A stretch of DNA of 64,000 bases from Promethearchaeota archaeon (GTDB taxonomy: Archaea; Asgardarchaeota; Thorarchaeia; Thorarchaeales; Thorarchaeaceae): the NCBI GenBank assembly GCA_014728035.1, contig WJMJ01000131.1, forward strand, positions 62,001 through 126,000, in the 5' to 3' direction. The position numbers were made by a program, and so were the translations under genes. The notes below the pieces were generated by a model that saw only the letters and a list, made by a program, of their open reading frames with translations, did not search any database and was not told where the DNA came from. This document shows positions 9,492 through 16,804 of this stretch, piece by piece (the first letter of the stretch is position 1; each line of letters begins with the position of its first letter).

Positions 9492-9514
9492 GAAAGTGGT
9501 TTAGAACCACTTTC
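9492..9514. terminator. Bidirectional terminator hairpin
   Basis: A perfect 10-bp stem (GAAAGTGGTT at 9492-9501 with AACCACTTTC at 9505-9514) with a 3-nt loop lies between the second hdrB and the convergent gene, whose last codons form one arm. Confidence 0.7.
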
Positions 9515-10439
9515 TTGCCACATAATATACTACTATAGCCATGATTCCACTTGATATAATCGCTGCAACAATAAAAGCAGCAGTAATCACATCAGGAGAG
9601 GTAGTAGTTGGGGTTGTACTGGTTGTAGTAGTGGTTGTTTCCGTAGTAGTCGGGGTTATGATAACATCTCCAGCAATGAATGATTCAGAGGTGTCATAAT
9701 TGGAATAAATACCATCTGTAACGCGTACCCGGATTCTATATGTGTCATTCTTTATCAAGCCGGTGGTATTCCATTCAAGTGACATATTCGATAAATCCTG
9801 GGCAATTTCTTGATAGCTTTGACCAGAATCAGATGATAGAAAAACATCAAATGTGAGTGTTTCAGCAATATTTGGATCTGTTGCAGTCCAAGAGATGACG
9901 TTAACACCCGTCCATATCGAACTTCCAGTAGGAGTTAGTAAACTGACACTGGGTACAAAGAAATTTCCAATGAAAATGTCAGAGAACAATTCTGATATTG
10001 CAGTACCATTCGTTAACCAAGCGGTAACATTTACTACGCATGTAGCATTATTTCCTAAAGAACGAGTATCGATTGTTATGGATTCTGATAAGGATTCGTT
10101 GTTCAAAGTGATGGGTATGGCAGGAGCATGCACTTCTATACTAGTATTATCAATCAGAGCACTTGGGACCCATTCTGCAAGTAGTATTACGTGGTCACCA
10201 GAGATGTGTGCACCTGAAGAGATAGGGGTAGGTGTTGTGTTCCAAAGGGAGTAGTAAGATAATGTGACCTGAGGTTCGTCTGCAGCAAAGATATGAGTTG
10301 CATTCCGGGGAGAAAAAGAAGTAGCAGAAACGAATAGAGGCATCATACAGAGATATACTAAAAGTACAACTGAGAAGATTGTTTGAATGGAGATACACAT
10401 TTCGTGTCCATTTTTTATCCGTATACTTCTCGAATTCAT
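9501..10439 (-). CDS. Stalked single-pass surface protein
   Basis: 312 residues: signal peptide (hydrophobic segment ~17-38), an external region with a fibronectin/Ig-like stretch (WTGVNVISWTATDPN ... TYRIRVRVTDG), a Thr-rich stalk near residues 262-282 that would be expected to be O-glycosylated, and a C-terminal transmembrane helix followed by ARKWF. This signal/domain/stalk/anchor layout is typical of archaeal cell-surface proteins. The ATG at 10439 is used; a second in-frame ATG at 10400 would give an equally good signal peptide. Its 3' end forms part of the shared terminator. Function is unknown. Confidence 0.78.
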   Translation of the reverse strand: MNSRSIRIKNGHEMCISIQTIFSVVLLVYLCMMPLFVSATSFSPRNATHIFAADEPQVTLSYYSLWNTTPTPISSGAHISGDHVILLAEWVPSALIDNTSIEVHAPAIPITLNNESLSESITIDTRSLGNNATCVVNVTAWLTNGTAISELFSDIFIGNFFVPSVSLLTPTGSSIWTGVNVISWTATDPNIAETLTFDVFLSSDSGQSYQEIAQDLSNMSLEWNTTGLIKNDTYRIRVRVTDGIYSNYDTSESFIAGDVIITPTTTETTTTTTSTTPTTTSPDVITAAFIVAAIISSGIMAIVVYYVARKWF

Positions 10440-10491
10440 TTTTTGTTCATCTTACCTTTGTTTTTTTTTACACATAGTTCTAGTCATAGAA

Positions 10492-10956
10492 CTACTCCTG
10501 ATCTTCAGGAAATGGTTGTTCGTTCCAAACTCTCAATGCTTCATACCAAAGAACGACATCCATAGAAATCAGGAGGAGTAGCAGGATAATTGAATACCAA
10601 TCAAGAAATATCCATAGCATTGTTGATAGTGCAGCTGTGACGGAGGTATAAAATGTCGCATATGTCAAATATCGAGGAACCATCATTCTCCCACGTCCAA
10701 CAAAGAGTTTCAACACTCCTACACGCACATCTCTCTTGATTGTATATTGTCCATGAACATCTTTATCCACAAGGCCTATTTCTTTGAGTTTCTCAAGATG
10801 GTGCATAGACAGAGATGGACTTGAGAGGTCAGTACCCCGTTGTATCTCACGGGCGGTCATTGGTTCAGGATGTCGCAACATGTACCAATATACACGGAGG
10901 GTCTTGCCTTTCAGTTGTTTTGCCAATTCGTCTTCTGAAAGATTCTCATCCGGCAA
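10492..10956 (-). CDS. Winged-helix regulator with C-terminal membrane anchor
   Basis: 154 residues. The N-terminal ~85 residues form a winged helix (MTAREIQRGTDLSSPSLSMH recognition region, then the wing QYTIKRDVRVG), as in ArsR/MarR-like archaeal regulators. Two hydrophobic segments (about 95-115 and 120-138) would anchor it to the membrane. The start is a TTG at 10956; the only nearby ATG is out of frame, and GAGGAAG lies about 11 nt upstream. A perfect inverted repeat at 10988-11006, in the likely promoter, may be its own operator. The regulated genes are unknown; candidates are itself and the divergent korDA operon. Confidence 0.75.
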   Translation of the reverse strand: MPDENLSEDELAKQLKGKTLRVYWYMLRHPEPMTAREIQRGTDLSSPSLSMHHLEKLKEIGLVDKDVHGQYTIKRDVRVGVLKLFVGRGRMMVPRYLTYATFYTSVTAALSTMLWIFLDWYSIILLLLLISMDVVLWYEALRVWNEQPFPEDQE

Positions 10957-10987
10957 AGTCTAGACTTCCTCACTGATAGTCAATCTA

Positions 10988-11006
10988 TTAAGAGACAGAC
11001 TCTTAA
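10988..11006. promoter_or_regulatory. Candidate operator, 19-bp inverted repeat
   Basis: TTAAGAG (10988-10994) and CTCTTAA (11000-11006) form a perfect 7-bp inverted repeat with a 5-nt spacer, 32-50 bp upstream of the regulator start at 10956. A further related half-site (GACTCTTTT) follows at 11011-11019. Size and position fit a dimeric winged-helix protein binding over its own promoter. Confidence 0.45.
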
Positions 11007-11055
11007 CTGTGACTCTTTTGTACCTATCACATTGTCCCCCAAGGTAAGGGTTAAG

Positions 11056-11076
11056 TAGGTGCTTTGTTCGCACCTA
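11056..11076. promoter_or_regulatory. Inverted repeat upstream of korD
   Basis: TAGGTGC (11056-11062) pairs with GCACCTA (11070-11076) around a 7-nt spacer, about 90-110 bp before the korD ATG at 11164. A shorter repeat, CTGAG/CTCAG, follows at 11088-11102. These could be operator sites or a leader hairpin of the kor operon. Confidence 0.35.
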
Positions 11077-11163
11077 ATCAAGGCAAACTGAGTATGTCTC
11101 AGCAAACCCCCAAAATACAATCAGGCACACTAAGCATTGTACCCGGGAAAGGAGAAGCCATCG

Positions 11164-11502
11164 ATGTCAGCTGTACGCAAGCCAATAACACCTAAGCCGG
11201 CAAGAAAGCGAGAGAAAGTGCTAGTAATTTTGCAAGAGCAATGTAAACAATGTGGACTCTGTATTGAATTCTGTCCGAAGAATGTACTATGTCTTACAGA
11301 TATTTACAATCGCAAGGGATATCATCCTGTCACAGCATGCGACATAGATGCCTGCGTAAATTGTGAGTTCTGTGAGAGAATTTGTCCAGATATGGCAATA
11401 TTTCTAGCAGACCGAGAAGAAGCAAAGGAAGCTTACGAAAAGGGTGCCCTTCAAGAAGGTACGGTGATTCCAGAATTCGAAGCTGAAAAGGAGGAGAAAT
11501 AA
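11164..11502 (+). CDS. korD: 2-oxoacid:ferredoxin oxidoreductase delta subunit (2[4Fe-4S])
   Basis: 112 residues with two ferredoxin motifs, CKQCGLCIEFCP near residue 27 and CVNCEFCERICP near 62. It is the electron-transfer subunit that passes electrons from the TPP-containing core to ferredoxin. The ATG at 11164 is chosen over an upstream TTG (11137) because GGAG lies about 9 nt before it. Its TAA overlaps the korA ATG (TAATG), so translation is coupled. An acidic tail (EFEAEKEEK) ends the protein. Confidence 0.9.
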   Translation: MSAVRKPITPKPARKREKVLVILQEQCKQCGLCIEFCPKNVLCLTDIYNRKGYHPVTACDIDACVNCEFCERICPDMAIFLADREEAKEAYEKGALQEGTVIPEFEAEKEEK

Positions 11503-12638
11503 TGCCTGAAAAAATCATGTTTACCATGGGAGATATTGCTTGTGCAGAAGGAGCTCTTGCTGCAGGCTGTAAATATTTTGGCGGCTACCCAATTACTCCC
11601 GCAACTGAAATTGCTGAGTGGATGGCGCTAAAAATGCCAGAATATGGAGGAGCATATGTTCAATATGAAGATGAGATTGCCTCTATTACGAGCGTTATCG
11701 GTGCTTCATGGACTGGAACAAAATCAATGACAGCAACCTCCGGTCCTGGAGTGAGTCTTATGCTGGAAGCAATTGGTCTTGCAGTAATGACTGAAACACC
11801 ACTTGTTCTAGTAAATATCATGAGAGGTGGGCCCAGTACCGGGCAGCCAACTCGAGGGCAACAGGGAGACATCATGCAAGCCAAATGGGGTAGTCATGGG
11901 GACTATCAGATCATTGCCTTGACACCTGCCTCAGTACAGGAAATGTTTGACCAGACTGTTCAAGCATTCAATCTGGCAGAGAAATATCGCACTCCAGTAT
12001 TTGTCCTTGCTGATGAAACTGTTGGCCACATGCGGGAAAAACTTGTAATTCCAGACCCGAAAGATTTGAAACTAGTAACAAGAAAACAACCAACTGGAGA
12101 TCCCACAGATTATTTGCCATTCAAAGCAGATGATGATTTAGTACCACCTATGGCACTTCTCGGGTCTAAGTATCAGTTCTATGCAACCGGCTTGACTCAC
12201 GATGAGAGAGGATACCCCAGTGACAAGGAACACATTCAAATCGAACTCGTTACCAGACTGCAAGATAAAATTCTCAAGAATGCAGACGACATCATTGACC
12301 TTGAGAAATTCATGTTAGACGATGCCAAAATTGCAGTAATTGCATACGGTACTCCTTCACGAAGTGCAAAGAAAGCAATCAAAGATGCAAGAAAGAAAGG
12401 AATCAAGGTCGGTTTACTTCGTCTTAAGACCGTCTGGCCATTTCCAGAGGAAATCGTCGCAGACTTAGCATCAGAAGTCAAACACATCATCGTGCCTGAA
12501 CAAAACTTGGGTCAAGTGTTCCACATGGTGCGTTCTGCTGCAGCACCAACACCAGTACATCTGATGTCTAAACCTGCAGGGATGCCACAACTGCCACACG
12601 AGATTCTGGAAAAAATCAAAGAGATAGACTCGATTTAG
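11502..12638 (+). CDS. korA: 2-oxoacid:ferredoxin oxidoreductase alpha subunit
   Basis: 378 residues, the usual length of KorA. The N-terminal pyrimidine-binding domain has GGYPITPATEIAEW near 26 and a conserved YEDEIASI; the central part has ATSGPGVSLMLE and GPSTGQPT. The C-terminal third (VIAYGTPSRSAKKA ... LKTVWPFPEE) is the transketolase C-terminal-like domain. Kor oxidises 2-oxoglutarate or a related 2-oxoacid with CoA to acyl-CoA, CO2 and reduced ferredoxin; substrate choice cannot be read from sequence alone. GGAGGAG inside the korD end serves as ribosome-binding site. The partner korB lies about 1 kb downstream beyond a terminator and an opposing gene, so the four subunits come from two transcripts. 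Confidence 0.92.
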   Translation: MPEKIMFTMGDIACAEGALAAGCKYFGGYPITPATEIAEWMALKMPEYGGAYVQYEDEIASITSVIGASWTGTKSMTATSGPGVSLMLEAIGLAVMTETPLVLVNIMRGGPSTGQPTRGQQGDIMQAKWGSHGDYQIIALTPASVQEMFDQTVQAFNLAEKYRTPVFVLADETVGHMREKLVIPDPKDLKLVTRKQPTGDPTDYLPFKADDDLVPPMALLGSKYQFYATGLTHDERGYPSDKEHIQIELVTRLQDKILKNADDIIDLEKFMLDDAKIAVIAYGTPSRSAKKAIKDARKKGIKVGLLRLKTVWPFPEEIVADLASEVKHIIVPEQNLGQVFHMVRSAAAPTPVHLMSKPAGMPQLPHEILEKIKEIDSI

Positions 12639-12645
12639 TACTTGG

Positions 12646-12672
12646 AAGGACCGAGATAATCGGTCCTTTTTT
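12646..12672 (+). terminator. Intrinsic-type terminator after korDA
   Basis: AAGGACCGA (12646-12654) pairs perfectly with TCGGTCCTT (12660-12668) around GATAA, followed by T residues through 12672. This separates korDA from korBC. Confidence 0.75.
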
Positions 12673-12725
12673 GACTTCTTTTACGAACTATTTATGTCAA
12701 GTTAATGAGAGCTGTTTTGGACCAT

Positions 12726-13397
12726 TCACCGTTTCCCTTTGACTTTAGCAATGATGAGAATAACAGCACCAACCTCTACACCAATAACTATAGCAGAAAC
12801 TACAATCACGGGGTCAAAAGCGTTTCCACGAGAAACCTGAAGAAATAGTACCTCTGAGTTATCAGAACTATCGGTGATGATATACTCGAAAAGAGTATTT
12901 GCTCCATCTTCTTTTGAAAACACGAATATGGAATTATAGCGGTAGTTAGCTATCCAGCTCTGTTGTTCTACTCCCCATGTCCCTGCATCTTGGAAATAAG
13001 TGGTATCTTGTATGTCATATTCTTCAAAAATCGACTGAATATGAGTCCAATTTCCTACCGGCACAGCTGAAAACAATGGCGAAACGCTCAAAGATTGAAA
13101 TGAAGAGCCATTTTGAAAATAGATTTGAGCGCTAATAATTGGGAAATAGCTAGATGTCATGTCATTGGGAATGTTAGGAACATCCTCAAAAACCGCATAA
13201 AGATCAATTTCTAGTGATTGAGGGATATTTCTGCCAATAAACTGTCCTCCAGGATTCCGAATAATTAGATGGAATTCATAGCGAGTATTTTCTTCAATGC
13301 CCCATTCGATTCCCTGAAGGTTCTGAGCGCTACCGAAGATAGGAGCATAACTAAGAACTAGAAGAAAAAGCACCACTAAGATTTTTTGTCGGGTCAT
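12726..13397 (-). CDS. Secreted or membrane-anchored protein of unknown function
   Basis: 223 residues: N-terminal signal (RQKILVVLFLLVLSYAPIFG), an external domain of about 165 residues with several NxS/T sites, and a C-terminal transmembrane segment (~193-217) ending in a basic VKGKR tail. No family is recognised. The ATG at 13397 is preferred over one 63 nt upstream because the signal peptide starts there and AGGAG lies just before it. It sits on the opposite strand between korA and korB, interrupting the kor cluster without an obvious link to it. Confidence 0.72.
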   Translation of the reverse strand: MTRQKILVVLFLLVLSYAPIFGSAQNLQGIEWGIEENTRYEFHLIIRNPGGQFIGRNIPQSLEIDLYAVFEDVPNIPNDMTSSYFPIISAQIYFQNGSSFQSLSVSPLFSAVPVGNWTHIQSIFEEYDIQDTTYFQDAGTWGVEQQSWIANYRYNSIFVFSKEDGANTLFEYIITDSSDNSEVLFLQVSRGNAFDPVIVVSAIVIGVEVGAVILIIAKVKGKR

Positions 13398-13604
13398 AGC
13401 TCCTTCACTCAACCTTGACCAATAGCAATCGAACAAAATAACTCTTTTCACAAAATCCATTTGAACCGTATATTATGCCATGAAAGACTACCATCTGTTA
13501 CTCGTAGGATATCAAAGGGAGAGCATTCCTGAACTCGCCACATCAACAAGCCTTTTATCCATCTAATTCTCTCGAAACTTGTCCTCGAACATGAGGGATT
13601 GCCA

Positions 13605-14447
13605 ATGACTGAAACAGCCCCCGTCTTAAAACATCCCATGGCGAAATACATCCGAGAAGACCGCCAACCATGGATCTATTGTCCTGGTTGCTCTATCGGA
13701 ATTGCTACCAACATGATTGCTCGTGCCATCGATAATTTGGGCCTCGACATGAACAATGTCGTTGTTGTATCCGGTATCGGATGCACTGGCCGGGTCTCAG
13801 GTTATTTCAAGACTGGCACCTACCACACCACTCACGGTAGGGCTATCGCCTTCGCGGAAGGCGTGAAAGTTGCCAATCCTGACCTTGAAGTTATTGTTGT
13901 TTCCGGTGATGGCGACCTTGCCGCTATTGGCGGTAACCATCTCATTCATGCCTGTAGACGGAATATTGATATTACAGTCGTATGCCTGAACAACTTCAAT
14001 TATGGCATGACAGGAGGCCAGTTTGGACCCACAACCGAACACGAAAGGTATTCCCAGACAAGTCCGAGACCGATAGGGAACGTAGAACACCCATTCAACT
14101 TGGTGAAATTAGCAGCCTCATCAGGAGCAACCTTTGTAGCAAGATGGACAGCGATACAAGCTCGAAGGGCAACAAGGTCAATTCAGAAAGGAATCGCAAA
14201 AGAAGGATTTTCATTTATTGAGATAATAGGAGCTTGTCCAACTGCGTATGGAAGAATGAATCGGCTCGGAGATGGTGTTGGAATGCATAAGCATCTATTG
14301 GAGGTAGCTGAGATCCAAAATGGATTGCCGCCGCATGAAGCCGAGCTGATATACGATACGAGAATAGTGTGTGGCGAGTTTGTAGATATTGTAAAGCCTG
14401 AATACACTAGGGTTTTGAGAGAAAAAACATCAAAGATGAGGGGGTAA
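13605..14447 (+). CDS. korB: 2-oxoacid:ferredoxin oxidoreductase beta subunit (TPP-binding)
   Basis: 280 residues. The TPP/Mg site is visible as GDGDLAAIGGNH ... NIDITVVCLNN (about 102-133), with an early CPGC motif near 25 and GIGCTGR near 57. It forms the catalytic core with KorA. The ATG at 13605 follows GAGGG by about 7 nt; an upstream TTG is also in frame. A TATA-like CCTTTTATCC lies about 50 nt upstream, so korBC has its own promoter. Codon use shifts inside the gene: the first ~380 nt favour C/T in third positions, the rest A/G, hinting at a mosaic origin. korC follows after 4 nt. Confidence 0.93.
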   Translation: MTETAPVLKHPMAKYIREDRQPWIYCPGCSIGIATNMIARAIDNLGLDMNNVVVVSGIGCTGRVSGYFKTGTYHTTHGRAIAFAEGVKVANPDLEVIVVSGDGDLAAIGGNHLIHACRRNIDITVVCLNNFNYGMTGGQFGPTTEHERYSQTSPRPIGNVEHPFNLVKLAASSGATFVARWTAIQARRATRSIQKGIAKEGFSFIEIIGACPTAYGRMNRLGDGVGMHKHLLEVAEIQNGLPPHEAELIYDTRIVCGEFVDIVKPEYTRVLREKTSKMRG

Positions 14448-14451
14448 AAAG

Positions 14452-15003
14452 ATGGGACGATTTGAAGTAAGAATTGGTGGATTTGGTGGACAAGGAGTAG
14501 TCACCATGGCAGTTGTCATGGGAGAAACCCTATCATTGCATGATAACAAGTTTTGTGTGCAGACACAGTCGTATGGACCTGAAGCGCGAGGAGGAGCCAG
14601 TAAGAGTGAGGTGGTCATCTCGGATGAAGAGATCGACTATCCAAAAGTACAAGAGCCCGATGTATTCATCGCGATGAGCCGAGCTGCATACTTGGAATAC
14701 ATAGATGGACTGAAAGAGGACGGCATTCTGATTATTGACCAAGACCTTGTAGACGTAGAGGGAAATCTCCCGGATGGTGTGACGGTGTACAAAGTGCCAG
14801 CGACAAGAATAGCAGATAAAGAAGTTGGAACAAAACTAGCGACCAACGTCGTGATGCTGGGGGCATTTGCCGCAATCACCGGCCAGATTTCTGTCGAGGG
14901 TCTTAAGGCACAGGTTGAAGACCGGTGGCCACGTTTTGCCAAGACAAACCTACTGGCTCTAGAACTTGGTATGAAGGCTGGCGAAAAGGCAAAATCTACA
15001 TAA
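14452..15003 (+). CDS. korC: 2-oxoacid:ferredoxin oxidoreductase gamma subunit
   Basis: 183 residues with the gamma-subunit signature GGFGGQGVVTMAVVMGE at the N-terminus and SYGPEARGGASKSEVVIS near 40, typical of KorC/PorC proteins that bind at the CoA site region of the complex. A GGGGGT ribosome-binding site overlaps the end of korB and the gene starts 4 nt after the korB stop. Length is normal. It ends the kor cluster and is followed by a hairpin terminator. Confidence 0.93.
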   Translation: MGRFEVRIGGFGGQGVVTMAVVMGETLSLHDNKFCVQTQSYGPEARGGASKSEVVISDEEIDYPKVQEPDVFIAMSRAAYLEYIDGLKEDGILIIDQDLVDVEGNLPDGVTVYKVPATRIADKEVGTKLATNVVMLGAFAAITGQISVEGLKAQVEDRWPRFAKTNLLALELGMKAGEKAKST

Positions 15004-15012
15004 TTTTATTTG

Positions 15013-15034
15013 GCCCTTCGAAACAGAGAAGGGC
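15013..15034 (+). terminator. Hairpin after korC
   Basis: GCCCTTC (15013-15019) pairs with GAAGGGC (15028-15034) around an 8-nt loop just after the korC stop; a few T residues occur further downstream. Confidence 0.55.
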
Positions 15035-15294
15035 ACAAGGTATTTTACCTCAGATATGGCCTGTAATTGTAGTAAGCTTTTTGCTTGGTTTGTATTAGAT
15101 TTCACGCGCTCATTCATTCTGGGCAGTATGTTAAATATCATCTTGAATTCAAGTATTCTTCTCGCAGTGCTACCACCTATTTTGGCAAACCGAGAAGAGT
15201 TATTCAAAAAGATTGAGTAGCTGAGATAGGTTTGAATGGTCTCTATTACGCTAGGACGAAAAAGAGGTACAATCAATAAAAAATAGAATATGGA
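15035..15294. other. Intergenic spacer without a supported gene
   Basis: About 260 bp between the kor and hydrogenase terminators. A minus-strand frame crosses it but runs through the ends of both neighbouring genes and lacks a convincing start or composition. I see no structured RNA or repeat. It may be decayed sequence. Confidence 0.5.
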
Positions 15295-15321
15295 GTCGGG
15301 GGAACGTTTTCGATCCCCGAC
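15295..15321 (-). terminator. Terminator of the hydrogenase operon
   Basis: GTCGGGG (15295-15301) pairs with CCCCGAC (15315-15321). Read on the minus strand it lies 8 nt after the last gene of the operon and is followed by a T-rich stretch (complement of 15270-15290). Confidence 0.65.
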
Positions 15322-15328
15322 AAAGATA

Positions 15329-15700
15329 CTAGTAAATGACCATGTCATCTCGACTGAGATATGCCATTTCAAACTCTGCGGAGAGCTCCAATACATCTCG
15401 AGGACAAGATTCAACACATTGGCCACACAGAAGACATCTATCAAAATGGCAGATTGGTCGAAAGCCAGTTTTTGTTTCGAAATCTTCTGGTCTGCACTCA
15501 ATCATTTCGATTGCATTGCTTGGACAAACACGGTCACAAATCTTGCAACCCGTGCAATTCTCTGGAACCTTATAGACCCAACGCCCACGAAGCCCATCTG
15601 GAACATTCAATCCTTCTTTTGTGAAAGGATAGATGACGGTAGCTTGTTTGGAACGTGCACTCTTCAAGAGTTCTCTTTCCATTTTTCCTAAACGTGTCAT
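15329..15700 (-). CDS. Group 4 hydrogenase ferredoxin-like subunit (NuoI/EchF type)
   Basis: 123 residues with two [4Fe-4S] motifs, CTGCKICDRVCP near residue 49 and CLLCGQCVESCP near 89, and the NuoI-like GRWVYKVPENC lead-in. It would carry electrons between ferredoxin and the proximal cluster of the small subunit. It is the last gene of the six-gene operon, starting 3 nt after the NuoH-like gene, with AGGAG about 11 nt before the ATG. Length is shorter than bacterial NuoI but normal for Ech/Mbh-type polyferredoxin subunits. Confidence 0.88.
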   Translation of the reverse strand: MTRLGKMERELLKSARSKQATVIYPFTKEGLNVPDGLRGRWVYKVPENCTGCKICDRVCPSNAIEMIECRPEDFETKTGFRPICHFDRCLLCGQCVESCPRDVLELSAEFEMAYLSRDDMVIY

Positions 15701-15703
15701 TTT

Positions 15704-16804
15704 CTATACAACTCCTATTGCTGGAAATACTAGACTCAGAACAACCTGAATCAACAACATATTCAATAGCGCAATTGGGACCATGACCTTCCATCCTGCC
15801 CGAACGATTTGGTCGATACGCCAGCGAGCAAATAGAGTTCTCATGTTTGCAAGAATGAGTACAATAAGAGCACTCTTGAACACAAATACTAGAGTGTAGT
15901 AAAGTGCTCCAAACCAATTGCCTGCCATAAATGCTCCAAAATCTTGAAAGATGGGTAGAGGAATCAACTCTAGTAAAAAGGGACCGCCAAGAAACATTGT
16001 GGTTGCCATTCCAGCTCCAAACACAAGGAGAATATCTTCAGCCATGTGAATCATTGCTAGCTTTTTACCACTGTATTCAACTTGCCAACCATGTACAATT
16101 TCAGTTTCAGCATGACTTACGTCAAAAGGAATCCTTTCCAACTCAGCTTGAAGGGATATGAGATAGACCACAAAGGGGATAATTAGCAGCCAGCCATATG
16201 CCAGTGAAAGCCCAGAGGCTCCGCCAGTACCCAACATAGTATTCATTATGGTCGATATACTAAGACTTCCAGTTAGAATTGCGGGAGTGATCAATGCAAG
16301 GATTAGAGGAATCTCAAAACTAATGAGAAGCATCCCTGTTCGAGCAGATCCAGTCTGCCCATAGGGACTTGATGAGAAGTATCCACCAAGTACAATAAGA
16401 ATCGCAATCAAAGTGGAGATAAACAGTACTATCAACAAGTCGCCCTCAAAACTAAGTATGCCTTGTACACCTGGTGCAGGATTGAGATCTACAATTGGCA
16501 AAAACATGCAGAGGATTATGCTGAAAATCAGCATTAAAACAGGGACTGCTGCAAAACTCTTCTTATCAGCACGCTTTGGAGTCAAGTCCTCCTTTCCTAA
16601 CAATTTCAAAAAGTCTGCAAGAGGTTGTAGAATCCCACGCCAGCCAGTATGAAGGGGACCCATACGATTCTGTAATCTTGCATAGACCTTTCTATCCATC
16701 CATTCCCAAAGTAAAGCTAAGAATGTGATGAAGAAAATTCCAGGGAATATCAGAATCCAGAAAACAGGATATACCAATTCAACAAGTAAATCAAGCTGCA
16801 TCAT
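15704..16804 (-). CDS. Group 4 hydrogenase membrane anchor (NuoH/EchB type)
   Basis: 366 residues with about eight transmembrane helices. Conserved NuoH/EchB features are the first-helix region followed by WMDRKVYARLQNRMGP (residues ~34-49), the RIPFDVSHAETEIVHGWQVEYSG loop near 225 and a charged helix-loop elsewhere. It anchors the hydrogenase arm to the membrane and forms the quinone-like cavity from which ion pumping is driven. The ATG at 16804 is chosen because GGAGG lies 5 nt upstream and it overlaps the large-subunit stop in an ATGA arrangement. Confidence 0.9.
   Translation of the reverse strand: MMQLDLLVELVYPVFWILIFPGIFFITFLALLWEWMDRKVYARLQNRMGPLHTGWRGILQPLADFLKLLGKEDLTPKRADKKSFAAVPVLMLIFSIILCMFLPIVDLNPAPGVQGILSFEGDLLIVLFISTLIAILIVLGGYFSSSPYGQTGSARTGMLLISFEIPLILALITPAILTGSLSISTIMNTMLGTGGASGLSLAYGWLLIIPFVVYLISLQAELERIPFDVSHAETEIVHGWQVEYSGKKLAMIHMAEDILLVFGAGMATTMFLGGPFLLELIPLPIFQDFGAFMAGNWFGALYYTLVFVFKSALIVLILANMRTLFARWRIDQIVRAGWKVMVPIALLNMLLIQVVLSLVFPAIGVV

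Noticed and set aside
11094..11195. Short plus-strand leader peptide frame before korD (33 codons)
   Set aside because: It overlaps korD in another frame, has no ribosome-binding site of its own and shows no regulatory codon run.
14959..15501. Minus-strand frame of about 180 codons across the spacer between kor and hydrogenase operons
   Set aside because: It overlaps the ends of two well-supported genes, has no good start signal or recognisable domain, and two terminator hairpins lie inside it.
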